Positions 20,059 to 29,316 of a DNA stretch of 64,000 nt are shown here, one piece after another. Numbering within the stretch: the first letter of the stretch is position 1; every line of letters starts with the position of its first letter. The translations under genes were made by a program, and so were the position numbers. Where the stretch lies: the NCBI GenBank assembly GCA_016280915.1, contig JAEEHQ010000045.1:1-64000 (forward strand), given 5' to 3'. Source of the DNA: Bacteroidales bacterium. GTDB lineage: Bacteria; Bacteroidota; Bacteroidia; Bacteroidales; P3. The notes beneath the pieces were generated by a model that made no database searches, was not told where the DNA came from, and worked only from the letters and a program-made list of their open reading frames with translations.

Positions 20059-20835
20059 ATGACTGAAATCCTTCGAGTTGAAGGTCTCAAGAAAACCTTT
20101 TCCTTGTCGAAGAAACAACAACGAATAGAGCATACAAGCAGCTCTACCAAGGTGGCTGTTGACGACCTTTCGTTCACCGCCAACCAAGGTGAAATTTTCG
20201 GCCTGCTGGGGCCCAACGGCGCCGGCAAGACAACTACCCTCCGCATGCTGGCCACCCTCATCAAGCCCGACCATGGCGATGCCTGGTTGGATGGCTGCAG
20301 CATTGTCAGCCAACCCGAGGCGGTACGCTCTAAGATTGGGTTCCTCACCAGCGAACTAAAGCTGGAAGACTTTTTCACGCCCAACTATCTCTACGACTTT
20401 TTCAGCGAGCTGCACGGCGTGCCACCCGCCATTGCCGCGGCACGCAAGCAGGCCATGTTCGCCCGCTTTGGCATCAACAAATTTGCCGAGGTGAAGGTGG
20501 CCAACCTCTCCACCGGCATGAAGCAAAAGCTGAGCATCGTCATCTCGCTGGTGCACGACCCGGCCATTATCATCTTCGACGAGCCTACCAACGGCCTCGA
20601 CGTCATCACCGCCCGCACGGTGACCGATTTCCTGCAGGAGCTACGCAACCAGGGCAAGACCATCATCCTGTCCACCCACATTTTCAGCCTGGTGGAACGC
20701 CTGTGCGACCGCGTGGTCATCATCATCGACGGCCGTCTGGCAGCGTGCGGCACCCTCGACGAGGTGTGCAACGGGGTGAGCATAGAAGACCGCTTTTTTG
20801 ACCTGTATAAAGAAATGAAAGGAGGCGAAGAATGA
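20059..20835 (+). CDS. ABC transporter ATP-binding protein (NatA-like)
   Basis: Walker A GPNGAGKTT, signature LSTGMKQKLSI, Walker B IIIFDEPTNGLD. Confidence 0.95.
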   Translation: MTEILRVEGLKKTFSLSKKQQRIEHTSSSTKVAVDDLSFTANQGEIFGLLGPNGAGKTTTLRMLATLIKPDHGDAWLDGCSIVSQPEAVRSKIGFLTSELKLEDFFTPNYLYDFFSELHGVPPAIAAARKQAMFARFGINKFAEVKVANLSTGMKQKLSIVISLVHDPAIIIFDEPTNGLDVITARTVTDFLQELRNQGKTIILSTHIFSLVERLCDRVVIIIDGRLAACGTLDEVCNGVSIEDRFFDLYKEMKGGEE

Positions 20836-22034
20836 AGAACCGCAACAACACTTGGACCATCATACGCAAAGAGTTTGCCCGCTTTTTCAGAGACCGGCAG
20901 CTGGTGTTCACCACCGTCATCATGCCGGGTTTGCTGATTTATCTTATCTACAGTTTGATGGGCGTGGGCATACGCAATATGGAATCACAAGGCAAGCAGG
21001 ACTTGGTGACTGTTCGCGTGGAGAATATGCCGGCCAGTATGGAGCCGGTGCTGACGCTGCCCGAAAGCAACGTTTTGCTGGTGCAGCAACCCATCAACCA
21101 AGGCGACATCGACGCGCTGCAGGATAAGGACCTAAACGACATGCTGATACGTTTCCCCGCTGGGTTCGACTCGCTGGTGGCCAACTACTCGCCACAGAGT
21201 GGTCTTCCTGCCCCCAACATTGAGATTTACTACAATTCTGCCAACAATGCCGTAAACGGTGTTTATTATGCATTAGACGCCACCCTGACGGCATATGAGA
21301 ACAGCCAGGCAAACCTCTTCGACGTGAACCGTGCCGACGGCGAGGAGCAATCTTTCGACCAAGCAAGCGACGACCAGATGATTGGCGACATACTGAGCAA
21401 ATTACTCCCCATGCTCATCATCATGATGCTCTTCAGCGGCACGATGGCCATCGCCCCAAGCGCCATTGCCGGCGAAAAGGAGCGTGGCACCATCGCCACC
21501 CTTTTGGTCACCCCCCTGCGCCGCAACGAATTGGCGTTGGGTAAAATTGTATCGCTGAGCAGTATTGCCCTTCTGAGCGGCATCAGCAGTTTTATCGGCA
21601 TCGCCCTGTCGCTGCCCAACATGATAGCTGCCAGCGACGAAAGCATCGACATACCCTTCAACTACACCCCCAACGACTACATCGCTCTGCTGCTGGTCAT
21701 CCTGGCATCGGTGTTGGTGATGGCTTCTGCCGTGAGCCTCCTCTCGGCCCTTGCCAAGGATGTGAAGAATGCCGGCACGATGATCACCCCCTTCATGCTC
21801 GTGGTGATGCTGGCAGGCCTGCTGCCCATGTTCCAAACCGGCACAGCGGACAATTTGGCCATCTACCTCATCCCCTTCTACAACGCCATTGAGGTGATGG
21901 CAGACGTATTTGCCCACTCAATGCGCTGGACACCCGTACTCATCACCCTGGTATCAGACATCGCCTACACGGGCATTGCCGTCTGGGGATTGACACGCAT
22001 GTTCAACAGCGAGAAAGTAATGTTCTCAAAATAG
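20832..22034 (+). CDS. ABC-2 type transporter permease (NatB-like)
   Basis: IIRKEFARFFRDRQLVFTTVIMPGLLIYLIYS; multi-TM C-terminal half; ATGA overlap with ATPase. Confidence 0.9.
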   Translation: MKNRNNTWTIIRKEFARFFRDRQLVFTTVIMPGLLIYLIYSLMGVGIRNMESQGKQDLVTVRVENMPASMEPVLTLPESNVLLVQQPINQGDIDALQDKDLNDMLIRFPAGFDSLVANYSPQSGLPAPNIEIYYNSANNAVNGVYYALDATLTAYENSQANLFDVNRADGEEQSFDQASDDQMIGDILSKLLPMLIIMMLFSGTMAIAPSAIAGEKERGTIATLLVTPLRRNELALGKIVSLSSIALLSGISSFIGIALSLPNMIAASDESIDIPFNYTPNDYIALLLVILASVLVMASAVSLLSALAKDVKNAGTMITPFMLVVMLAGLLPMFQTGTADNLAIYLIPFYNAIEVMADVFAHSMRWTPVLITLVSDIAYTGIAVWGLTRMFNSEKVMFSK

Positions 22035-22083
22035 GGGTTATAGATACGATAGGCACAATAGATATAGATACATTAGGATAGTG

Positions 22084-22965
22084 ATGAAAAACGTAAAACT
22101 TTATATCGCCATTGCATACGGCCTTATCTGGGGGGCAGGCTTGGTGTTCTATCTCTCGGGGACCAATGTCGCTTCGTTCGCAGGTGCAACCCAATTATTG
22201 GCTTCCTTCTGCATGTTCATTCCTCTGGTGGCGACACTCATCTGCCAGAAATCGAGCAAAGAGCCTTTGCTTCGCAATGTCGGCATCAGCTGGAAGGTCA
22301 ACCGCTGGTGGTTCTTCGGCTGGCTCATCGTCCCCCTCATCCCACTGCTCACGATTCTCTTCACCCACTGGACAATAGGCCTTAGTTTCAACGTCACAGG
22401 CGAAACGGTGCCTCTCGGTTTTATGAATAAACCCGTAGGCATGGTGGGGATAACCCTTTTGTCTGGCATGGTGGCAGGTGTTACCATCAATGCCCTTTTC
22501 GCCTTCGGTGAGGAAATTGGCTGGCGCGGATATCTGCTCAAACAGTTCGAGGGCAAAAACTTCCTCACCACATCCATAATCATCGGCATCATATGGGGCT
22601 TGTGGCACGCACCGCTCATCCTCCTCGGACACAACTACCCACAGCATCCCCAATGGGGTGTGCTCATGATGGTGGTACTGAGCATCCCGCTCAGCTTTAT
22701 CATCCAGTATTTCCGCGTCAAGAGCGGCTCCGTCATCGTGGCGGCCGTCATGCACGGCACCTTCAACGCATTGGCAGGCATGGCCTACATCTTTATCGAC
22801 ATGAACAACTGGAACGACCTCATTGACGCAAGCTGCGGCCTAACTGGCATCTGCTCTCTGCTTGTTGTAGCCATAGCCATCTTCCTCTTCGACCGCTACA
22901 TCACCCGCGAACATCTTATCACCCGCCCTATCAGCATTCCTAACACAACTCCTCATGAAAAATGA
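22084..22965 (+). CDS. CPBP family intramembrane metalloprotease
   Basis: EEIGWRGYLL, GLWHAPL, HGTFNA: the three CPBP/Abi motifs. Confidence 0.93.
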   Translation: MKNVKLYIAIAYGLIWGAGLVFYLSGTNVASFAGATQLLASFCMFIPLVATLICQKSSKEPLLRNVGISWKVNRWWFFGWLIVPLIPLLTILFTHWTIGLSFNVTGETVPLGFMNKPVGMVGITLLSGMVAGVTINALFAFGEEIGWRGYLLKQFEGKNFLTTSIIIGIIWGLWHAPLILLGHNYPQHPQWGVLMMVVLSIPLSFIIQYFRVKSGSVIVAAVMHGTFNALAGMAYIFIDMNNWNDLIDASCGLTGICSLLVVAIAIFLFDRYITREHLITRPISIPNTTPHEK

Positions 22966-24095
22966 ATAACACAGCTACGCGCAAACATTGGATTGACAAC
23001 CTACGTTGGGTAGTAGTACTTCTGGTACTGCTCTACCATGTCATCTATTTCTATAACAACAAAAACGTCTTTGGCGGCATAGGCGGTTTCGGCGACGGCC
23101 CCCAATACCAGGACGTGTTGATGTATATCCTCTATCCCTGGTTCATGCCTTTGCTGTTCCTGCTGGCAGGCATCAGCGCACGCTATGCCCTGGAGCGCCA
23201 CGCTGCCGGCGACTGGTTCCGCTCGCGTACCCGCAAATTGCTGGTTCCTGCCACCATCGGCCTTTTCGTGTTCCAATGGATGACCGGCTATTTCAACACT
23301 CTTATAGCCAATCCCGACATGCTGGCATCGGTGCCACAACCCATCAAATACTTCATTTGTGCAATAAGTGGAATCGGTCCTCTGTGGTTCATACAGGACC
23401 TTTGGCTCTTCTCTTTGGTCCTGCTGATAGTGAGGAAGATAGACCCCTCAAACAAATTTCACAATTGGTGGGGAAAGAGAGGCATCTTTTGGATAATCAT
23501 GCTGGGCGTGCTGTTCTGGTTGGGCGAACAAACCCTCATACAACATCCACGTCCCGAATCGGCCGACGGCTTGTTGAACCTCTATAAGCCGCTCTTCTAC
23601 CTCATTCCATTTTTGATGGGTTACTTCATCTTCTCACACAACCTAGTGCAAGAGAAGGTGGCTAAAGCCTGGGTGCCGCTGATGGTGTGCGCCGTTCTTT
23701 TCGGGACATGGCTGGTAGTGACCACTTTCGGTCAAGACAATACCTCGCCGCAATACCTAAGTAGTGGATTGAACTGTATCTACGGGTGGCTGATGTGCCT
23801 TGCAATGATGGGGTGGTTCCGTGCATGCTTTGACCGTACAGGAGCTTTTGCCTCTTACATGACCCGCAGCAGCTATGGGCTCTATATCGTGCATTATCTG
23901 GTAATTGCCAGCTTTGGATATATGTTGAAAGTACATACCCAGCTGCCACCAGCGGCCATCTACCCCATCCTTGCCGTTGCCGTGTTCACCCTCTCACCGC
24001 TGATTAACGAGGTGATTAGCCGCATCCCCTTCATCCGCTGGTGCGTCCTCGGCATCAAGAGACAACGTCCTGAACGGTCCTCGGGGAAAGAATAG
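22962..24095 (+). CDS. Acyltransferase 3 family membrane protein
   Basis: WIDNLRWVVVLLVLLYHVIYF; multi-TM; ATGA overlap with CPBP gene. Confidence 0.88.
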   Translation: MNNTATRKHWIDNLRWVVVLLVLLYHVIYFYNNKNVFGGIGGFGDGPQYQDVLMYILYPWFMPLLFLLAGISARYALERHAAGDWFRSRTRKLLVPATIGLFVFQWMTGYFNTLIANPDMLASVPQPIKYFICAISGIGPLWFIQDLWLFSLVLLIVRKIDPSNKFHNWWGKRGIFWIIMLGVLFWLGEQTLIQHPRPESADGLLNLYKPLFYLIPFLMGYFIFSHNLVQEKVAKAWVPLMVCAVLFGTWLVVTTFGQDNTSPQYLSSGLNCIYGWLMCLAMMGWFRACFDRTGAFASYMTRSSYGLYIVHYLVIASFGYMLKVHTQLPPAAIYPILAVAVFTLSPLINEVISRIPFIRWCVLGIKRQRPERSSGKE

Positions 24096-24160
24096 CAGAA
24101 TGCTTAAGTAAACCGACTCCCCCGCACAATAATAACGTCCAAGTGCCGTTATTACAAACA

Positions 24161-24349
24161 ATGAAACATCCACGACGCACCCTATCGCTCCTATTCCTGT
24201 CGGTGTTGTTGCTTGCCTTTCTGGCCAGTTGCAGCAACAAAGGGGTACACATGCCCAAGCACCGCAAACGCCGTCATTGCGATTGTCCGACATTTGCACA
24301 AATGGTCACTCCTACCACACTTTCTACCGATGGACTCCGCTACTATTGA
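24161..24349 (+). CDS. Small lipoprotein with basic KHRKRRHCDCPTF tail
   Basis: MKHPRRTLSLLFLSVLLLAFLASCSNKGVHMPKHRKRRHCDCPTFAQMV...; lipobox LASC. Confidence 0.7.
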   Translation: MKHPRRTLSLLFLSVLLLAFLASCSNKGVHMPKHRKRRHCDCPTFAQMVTPTTLSTDGLRYY

Positions 24350-24962
24350 AAAATACAAACGCACCCTTGGCAATTATTTGCCCACCAATGCAGTAGACCC
24401 CATTTTCGACTTTATCCAACAGCACAGCGTCCACTTGCACATCACTCGTGAACGCCACACCAAGTTGGGCGACTACCGCTGGCCTCAGCAACGTCATCCA
24501 TTCCACGAAATCAGCGTCAACGGCAACCTCAACCCTTATTTTTTCCTCTGGGTTATGCTGCATGAGATGGCACACCTCAACACCCGCGAGCACCATGGCT
24601 CCAACGTACAGCCCCATGGCCACGAATGGCAAGAAGCGTACCGCCAGCTGATACTGCAATACATGAGTTGTTTCCCCGAAGAGTTACACCCTTGGATGCG
24701 CCGATACTGCTCACGCATTCCTTTGAGCCATCCAGTAGAAAACAAAATAGAGGAACTACTGCGACACCATAACCCCAACTATAACCCAGCCGACGACCTG
24801 ACCCTCAACCAGCTGGCTCCTGGCACCGCCTTCCGCATTACAGCCAAGCCTCACATACACTTCCGCGCCATCGAAAAGCGACGCACCCGCTGGATTTGCC
24901 AAAATCTGGACGACGGCAAGCAATACCTTGTCGCAGGTACCGCACAGGTAATACCCGATTGA
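24330..24962 (+). CDS. SprT-like zinc metallopeptidase domain protein
   Basis: MLHEMAHLNT (HExxH), MSCFP and C-terminal RTRWICQNLDDGKQYLV. Start set to MDSATIEKYK. Confidence 0.8.
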   Translation: MDSATIEKYKRTLGNYLPTNAVDPIFDFIQQHSVHLHITRERHTKLGDYRWPQQRHPFHEISVNGNLNPYFFLWVMLHEMAHLNTREHHGSNVQPHGHEWQEAYRQLILQYMSCFPEELHPWMRRYCSRIPLSHPVENKIEELLRHHNPNYNPADDLTLNQLAPGTAFRITAKPHIHFRAIEKRRTRWICQNLDDGKQYLVAGTAQVIPD

Positions 24963-24970
24963 GGCAACTG

Positions 24971-25648
24971 CTAAAAATTCCTTCCTTCGAGCATCGGGAC
25001 AAACTTGGCATCGCCAAGGTCCTCAATGCGCCATTGAGCGGGGGACTCGCCTTCTTTGAATATGCGCAACATGCGCTGCTCCTCATTACCGACAGGTATG
25101 ACCATGATGCCGCCCACCTTGAGCAGTTTCATCAGGCCCTCGGGGACTTCGGGGGCGCCACAGGTAACGAGGACACGGTCGTACATGAAGTCCTTCATCT
25201 CCGGCACTCCGTTGAAACTATCTCCTAAGAAACAATGGGCTTGGGTATAACGCAGGGCGGCAAGCAATTCCTTCGTTTTGCGGAAAAGAGGAGCATGACG
25301 CTCAACGGTATAGACACGGGCTTTCATCTCGCAGAGGATGGCAGTTTGGTAACCGCTGCCGGTGCCTACCTCAAAGACCGTCATCATGGGCTTGAGCTCC
25401 AGAAGCTGTGTTTGCCAGGCAACGGTGTAGGGTTTGGAGATGGTTTGACCACAGTCGATGGTGAGGGCTTGGTCGACATCATACAAGATATGGTCGAGCA
25501 GGGTTTCACCAACAAACCAATGCCGCGGAAGTTTGTCCATGGCGTCGAGGACCTTCTTGTCGGTGATACCCCTTTGCTTTAGTTGGGCTACCATGCGGTG
25601 ACGCCATGCAACATATTTTGGTTGGTCGGGTAAGATCAATACACTCAT
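24971..25648 (-). CDS. pcm: Protein-L-isoaspartate O-methyltransferase
   Basis: IDCGQTISKPYTVAWQTQLLELKPMMTVFEVGTGSGYQTAIL. Confidence 0.94.
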   Translation of the reverse strand: MSVLILPDQPKYVAWRHRMVAQLKQRGITDKKVLDAMDKLPRHWFVGETLLDHILYDVDQALTIDCGQTISKPYTVAWQTQLLELKPMMTVFEVGTGSGYQTAILCEMKARVYTVERHAPLFRKTKELLAALRYTQAHCFLGDSFNGVPEMKDFMYDRVLVTCGAPEVPEGLMKLLKVGGIMVIPVGNEEQRMLRIFKEGESPAQWRIEDLGDAKFVPMLEGRNF

Positions 25649-25682
25649 TTTTGTTTGTGCTTACTTGTAGGGTGCGGGTGCG

Positions 25683-26735
25683 TTAGTTGTTGTCCTTCCA
25701 GCCCTGAGCCCGCAGCTGGATGGTGCTGTTTTGAGGGGTGACCATAACAGCAGGAGAGCCCTCTTCGGTGATATGACCAATGATGTGTATCTCGGTGCTG
25801 TCCTTGATTTTTTCATAGTCTTTCTGACTGATGGTGAAGAGCAGCTCGTAGTCCTCACCCCCATTGAGGGCATTGCTGACGGGCAGCATGTTCTGACTCA
25901 TCTCAGAGCATACTCGAGTCGTCTGATAGTCAATGGGGAGACGTTCCTCATAGACCTCACAGCCGCACTTGCTCTGTTTGCAAATATGCAGCAGTTCGCT
26001 GGCTAAACCATCGCTGACATCAATCATGGAAGTAGGGACTATCTCCTTTTCTGCCAAAAGCTTGACAATGTCGGCACGGGGTTCGGGCTTCAGGTAACGT
26101 TCCAACACATAGTCATAGCTGTCGAGGTCGGGTTGGAAATTGGGATTGGCCTGGTAGGTCACTTTCTCGCGTTCGAGCACAAGCAAACCGCTGTAGGCGC
26201 TGCCAAGGTCGCCGCTGACGCAGATGAGGTCGTGAAGCTTGGCACCGCTGCGATAGGTGATTTTGTCGCTCTCCACCTCACCAACAGCCGTGACTGATAT
26301 GACCATGCCAAGACGACTGCTGGAGGTGTCGCCACCCACCAAGTCCACATCATATCGCTCGCAGCAAAGACGGATACCTGCATAGAGTTCGTCAAGAGCT
26401 TCTACCGAGAAGCGGTTGCTCACCGCTATGCTCACCAACACCTGACGAGGAGTGGCATTCATGGCACAAATGTCGCTGAGATTGATGGCAACAGCTTTGT
26501 AGCCGAGATGTTTGAGCGGAGTATACATCATGTCGAAATGGATGCCTTCTACCAACATGTCGGTGGTGACTACAGTCTTCTTCTTGCCAGTACCCAGCAC
26601 GGCGCAATCATCGCCGACACCCTTGACGGTACTCTTATTGAAATGGGGGAAACCACTGGTAAGACGGTCGATCATAGCAAATTTGCCCAAAGATTCCAGT
26701 TCGGTACGTCCCTCTTGATATTCTAAATGTTCCAT
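25683..26735 (-). CDS. thiL: Thiamine-phosphate kinase
   Basis: GVGDDCAVL, TTDMLVEGIHFD, VGGDTSSSRLGMVISVTAVGEV, DVSDGLASEL. Start set to MEHLEYQEG. Confidence 0.93.
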   Translation of the reverse strand: MEHLEYQEGRTELESLGKFAMIDRLTSGFPHFNKSTVKGVGDDCAVLGTGKKKTVVTTDMLVEGIHFDMMYTPLKHLGYKAVAINLSDICAMNATPRQVLVSIAVSNRFSVEALDELYAGIRLCCERYDVDLVGGDTSSSRLGMVISVTAVGEVESDKITYRSGAKLHDLICVSGDLGSAYSGLLVLEREKVTYQANPNFQPDLDSYDYVLERYLKPEPRADIVKLLAEKEIVPTSMIDVSDGLASELLHICKQSKCGCEVYEERLPIDYQTTRVCSEMSQNMLPVSNALNGGEDYELLFTISQKDYEKIKDSTEIHIIGHITEEGSPAVMVTPQNSTIQLRAQGWKDNN

Positions 26736-26885
26736 TGTTGAATGCTTATAATAAATGCAAAGATACACTTTTTTTCTCATTTGATGAAAAAAGGATTAAA
26801 AAAAATAAAAAAGTCCAAAATGAACAATAATTGAAAAAAAACATCGTTATGAACATTAAACTTTAAACAACAAAAATCATTCATC

Positions 26886-27416
26886 ATGAAGAAGATTCTT
26901 TTTATAATGATGGCCGTTGTTGCCATTTTGGCTTGTGGCTGCCAAAAAGAAGAAAACACCAATCCCACTAACGATGAGCGCAAACCCGACATCACCCCGT
27001 ACCTTGGCAAATACCTGATGACCCGCACTACCGACCTCACCATCAACGTACAAGGAATGTTCCAGTTTCCTGTGGATCGAGACCTTGATGTGGAGACAGT
27101 TACCGTTGCTAAAGACCCCAATCAGGAATACGGCATCATCATGACCAGCAGCGACGGCTTGTACGTCAAAGGTACTGTCGATACGCTTGGATTACACCTT
27201 CAGAACGACACCATCCATCTTGCCATCGACACCTTGGGTATAGATGCCTCTGTCCTGGTGACCATGACGCATCCTGTCATTAGTGTTCCTGACAATGGCG
27301 TGATGACTTGGACAAGTACCGCTCAAGGTTCTGCTACCGTGGCTGTGCCTATCATCGGCAATCTCACCGCCACCATCACCGGCAACATGAAGTACCGCAC
27401 CGTTGCCAGCAACTAA
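26886..27416 (+). CDS. Lipoprotein of unknown function
   Basis: Lipobox LACGC; beta-rich body. Confidence 0.6.
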   Translation: MKKILFIMMAVVAILACGCQKEENTNPTNDERKPDITPYLGKYLMTRTTDLTINVQGMFQFPVDRDLDVETVTVAKDPNQEYGIIMTSSDGLYVKGTVDTLGLHLQNDTIHLAIDTLGIDASVLVTMTHPVISVPDNGVMTWTSTAQGSATVAVPIIGNLTATITGNMKYRTVASN

Positions 27417-27484
27417 CAACAAACGATACTATTTCATGTAGTTGACATATCTCAACTATCAAACCCATTTCATGTAACATCAGC

Positions 27485-27520
27485 AAGACCTTTCCTAATC
27501 GCGGAAAGGTCTTGTGTTTT
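27485..27520 (+). terminator. Rho-independent-type terminator
   Basis: aagacctttcc-taatcgc-ggaaaggtctt followed by gtgtttt. Confidence 0.65.
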
Positions 27521-27812
27521 AAAACCACAATCCTTAAGCTCTAAAAAGAGGTGCAACAAAAGGCAACTCGCAACATAATAAGCATCGGAAGGCCAAATGC
27601 GGGGTAACCTGTTCCATCATACGGAAACAAGTAGCGAAATGCTTGGCAAATTCTCGGGATGAGCTAGCTAATTAGTAAAGAAAAGAGGGAGAAGTTAGCA
27701 AAGAGATAACGAGGAGACCGCAAGAAAGAGATGGATCTAGGAATCAGGTAGGGTCATCCCTCGTTTTTCTGAGGAACCGATTGTTTTTTTGTTCTTTATA
27801 CTCATTCGCTTG

Positions 27813-28577
27813 TCAACGAAGGAACTCGGCGAGGAGGATGGCGCAGGCAACGGAGGCGTTGAGAGATTCGGCCGTGCCACCAAGATTGGGAATGGCTATG
27901 CGGTGCGTGACGCATGACTGGACTTGGGGTGTGATGCCGCGCGACTCGTTGCCAATGACCAATATGGCTCCCTCTTGAGGCAGATGGATGGGATTTGTGT
28001 GTGACCAGATATTATCGCCGTCGAGAAGAGCACCAAAGACGGGTCGGCCACAACTGGCAAGATAAGCAGGAAGGTCGGTATAGTTGATTTGGGTGCGGAA
28101 GAGTCCGCCCATGGTGGATTGCACGACTTTGGGATTGAAACAAGAAACGGTACCTTCGCTGCATACGATATGGCGGACACCAAACCAGTCGGCGGTGCGG
28201 ATGATGGTGCCGAGGTTGCCCGGATCCTGCACATGGTCAAGCGCAAGGACAAGCGGAGCACCCTCTGCCTTGGAACCATTCAGGACATTGCGGTCGAGAA
28301 GCATCCACACCTCGTTGGGAGTGCGGAGGCCACTAAGACGATCGAGTGCATCTGCATCAACCTCAAATAGTTCCGCACATTGAGGGATGATAGGATGCTG
28401 AGAGAGCCATGAATTTGTTGCACAAACCACCTGGATAGGGACATTTGCAGCCAAAATCTCCTCGCACATCTTTACCCCTTCGACAACAAAAAGTGAATCT
28501 TCATCACACCGTTTTTGTTGCTTATATACAGCAAGTTCCTTTAATTTGTTCTTTGATATCATAAGGCAAAGATACAT
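27813..28577 (-). CDS. SpoU/TrmH family RNA methyltransferase
   Basis: LALDHVQDPGNLGTIIRTADWFGV, VIGNESRGI, IPNLGGTAESLNASVACAILLAEF. Confidence 0.93.
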   Translation of the reverse strand: MYLCLMISKNKLKELAVYKQQKRCDEDSLFVVEGVKMCEEILAANVPIQVVCATNSWLSQHPIIPQCAELFEVDADALDRLSGLRTPNEVWMLLDRNVLNGSKAEGAPLVLALDHVQDPGNLGTIIRTADWFGVRHIVCSEGTVSCFNPKVVQSTMGGLFRTQINYTDLPAYLASCGRPVFGALLDGDNIWSHTNPIHLPQEGAILVIGNESRGITPQVQSCVTHRIAIPNLGGTAESLNASVACAILLAEFLR

Positions 28578-28594
28578 TTTTTTTTGAAATTAAT

Positions 28595-28625
28595 TTTGTT
28601 ATGTCGGAAAAAGTTAGTAATTTTG
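28595..28625 (+). promoter_or_regulatory. Perfect Bacteroidetes promoter for tRNA-His
   Basis: TTTG-N19-TAATTTTG. Confidence 0.8.
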
Positions 28626-28646
28626 CAGCCGATTTCAAATCAAAAT

Positions 28647-28721
28647 GGTGGGCGTAGCTCAGCTGGTTAGAGTGCCGGATTGTGGATCCGAAGGTCGTGG
28701 GTTCGAACCCCACCTCCCACC
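28647..28721 (+). tRNA. tRNA-His(GTG), with G-1 encoded
   Basis: GTGGGCGTAGCTCAGCTGGTTAGAGTGCCGGATTGTGGATCCGAAGGTCGTGGGTTCGAACCCCACCTCCCACC; anticodon GTG. Confidence 0.93.
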
Positions 28722-28735
28722 CCAAAAGCAATAAT

Positions 28736-28766
28736 AAGGAGTGTCTCAAAGGCACTCCTTTTTTAT
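28736..28766 (+). terminator. Terminator after tRNA-His
   Basis: aaggagtg...cactccttttttatt. Confidence 0.7.
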
Positions 28767-28784
28767 TACCGATAGATACAGCAA

Positions 28785-29291
28785 CTATTTTTTATAGAAA
28801 CGCCAAGTGTCGCTGTGACCGTCGCGATAGGTAAAGCTCCATTGCAGGAGGTCAGCCGTCAAAGTGTCCAAGTGGAACTTGTATTCGTAGTCGATGCTAC
28901 CGCCCACAACCGTGATAATCTTTTGCGGCAATAAGGACGTTGTGTCGCCCGCTACTACATCCATTCTGAAATCCTCTTTGATTCCTGCAAAGTAGAAATC
29001 CTCACCGTCGAGATGCCACCGGCTGGGGCTGACGTAGTTGAACACGACAGTCGTCGTGTCACCTGTTTCGGAAGTGATGAAATAGACCTGACGGGCGGAG
29101 TCGAGTGCTGTGCTGTCGGCAAAGAAGTCCATTGTGCCAGTTTCATGTACATCGAAATGATTTCCTTCTAAATCGTAGTTGAACGCATGCTCGTAGGTGT
29201 AGTGACCTTCCACCTTCGGCTGGATTTGTCGTGTGCCGCATGCTGAGAGCAGGCAAACGACCGAAACTAAAATGGGGATAAAGTATTTCAT
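28785..29291 (-). CDS. Lipoprotein of unknown function (lipocalin-like fold plausible)
   Basis: MKYFIPILVSVVCLLSACGTRQ lipobox; beta-rich body. Confidence 0.6.
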   Translation of the reverse strand: MKYFIPILVSVVCLLSACGTRQIQPKVEGHYTYEHAFNYDLEGNHFDVHETGTMDFFADSTALDSARQVYFITSETGDTTTVVFNYVSPSRWHLDGEDFYFAGIKEDFRMDVVAGDTTSLLPQKIITVVGGSIDYEYKFHLDTLTADLLQWSFTYRDGHSDTWRFYKK

Positions 29292-29316
29292 GTTATTTTG
29301 TTTGATATTTTCATTC

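Noticed and set aside
22081-22083. GTG start for the CPBP gene
   Set aside because: An ATG follows immediately at 22084 and is more likely.
28522-28755. 77-aa minus ORF (GWEVGFEPTTFGSTIRHSNQLSYAH)
   Set aside because: Antisense translation of tRNA-His.
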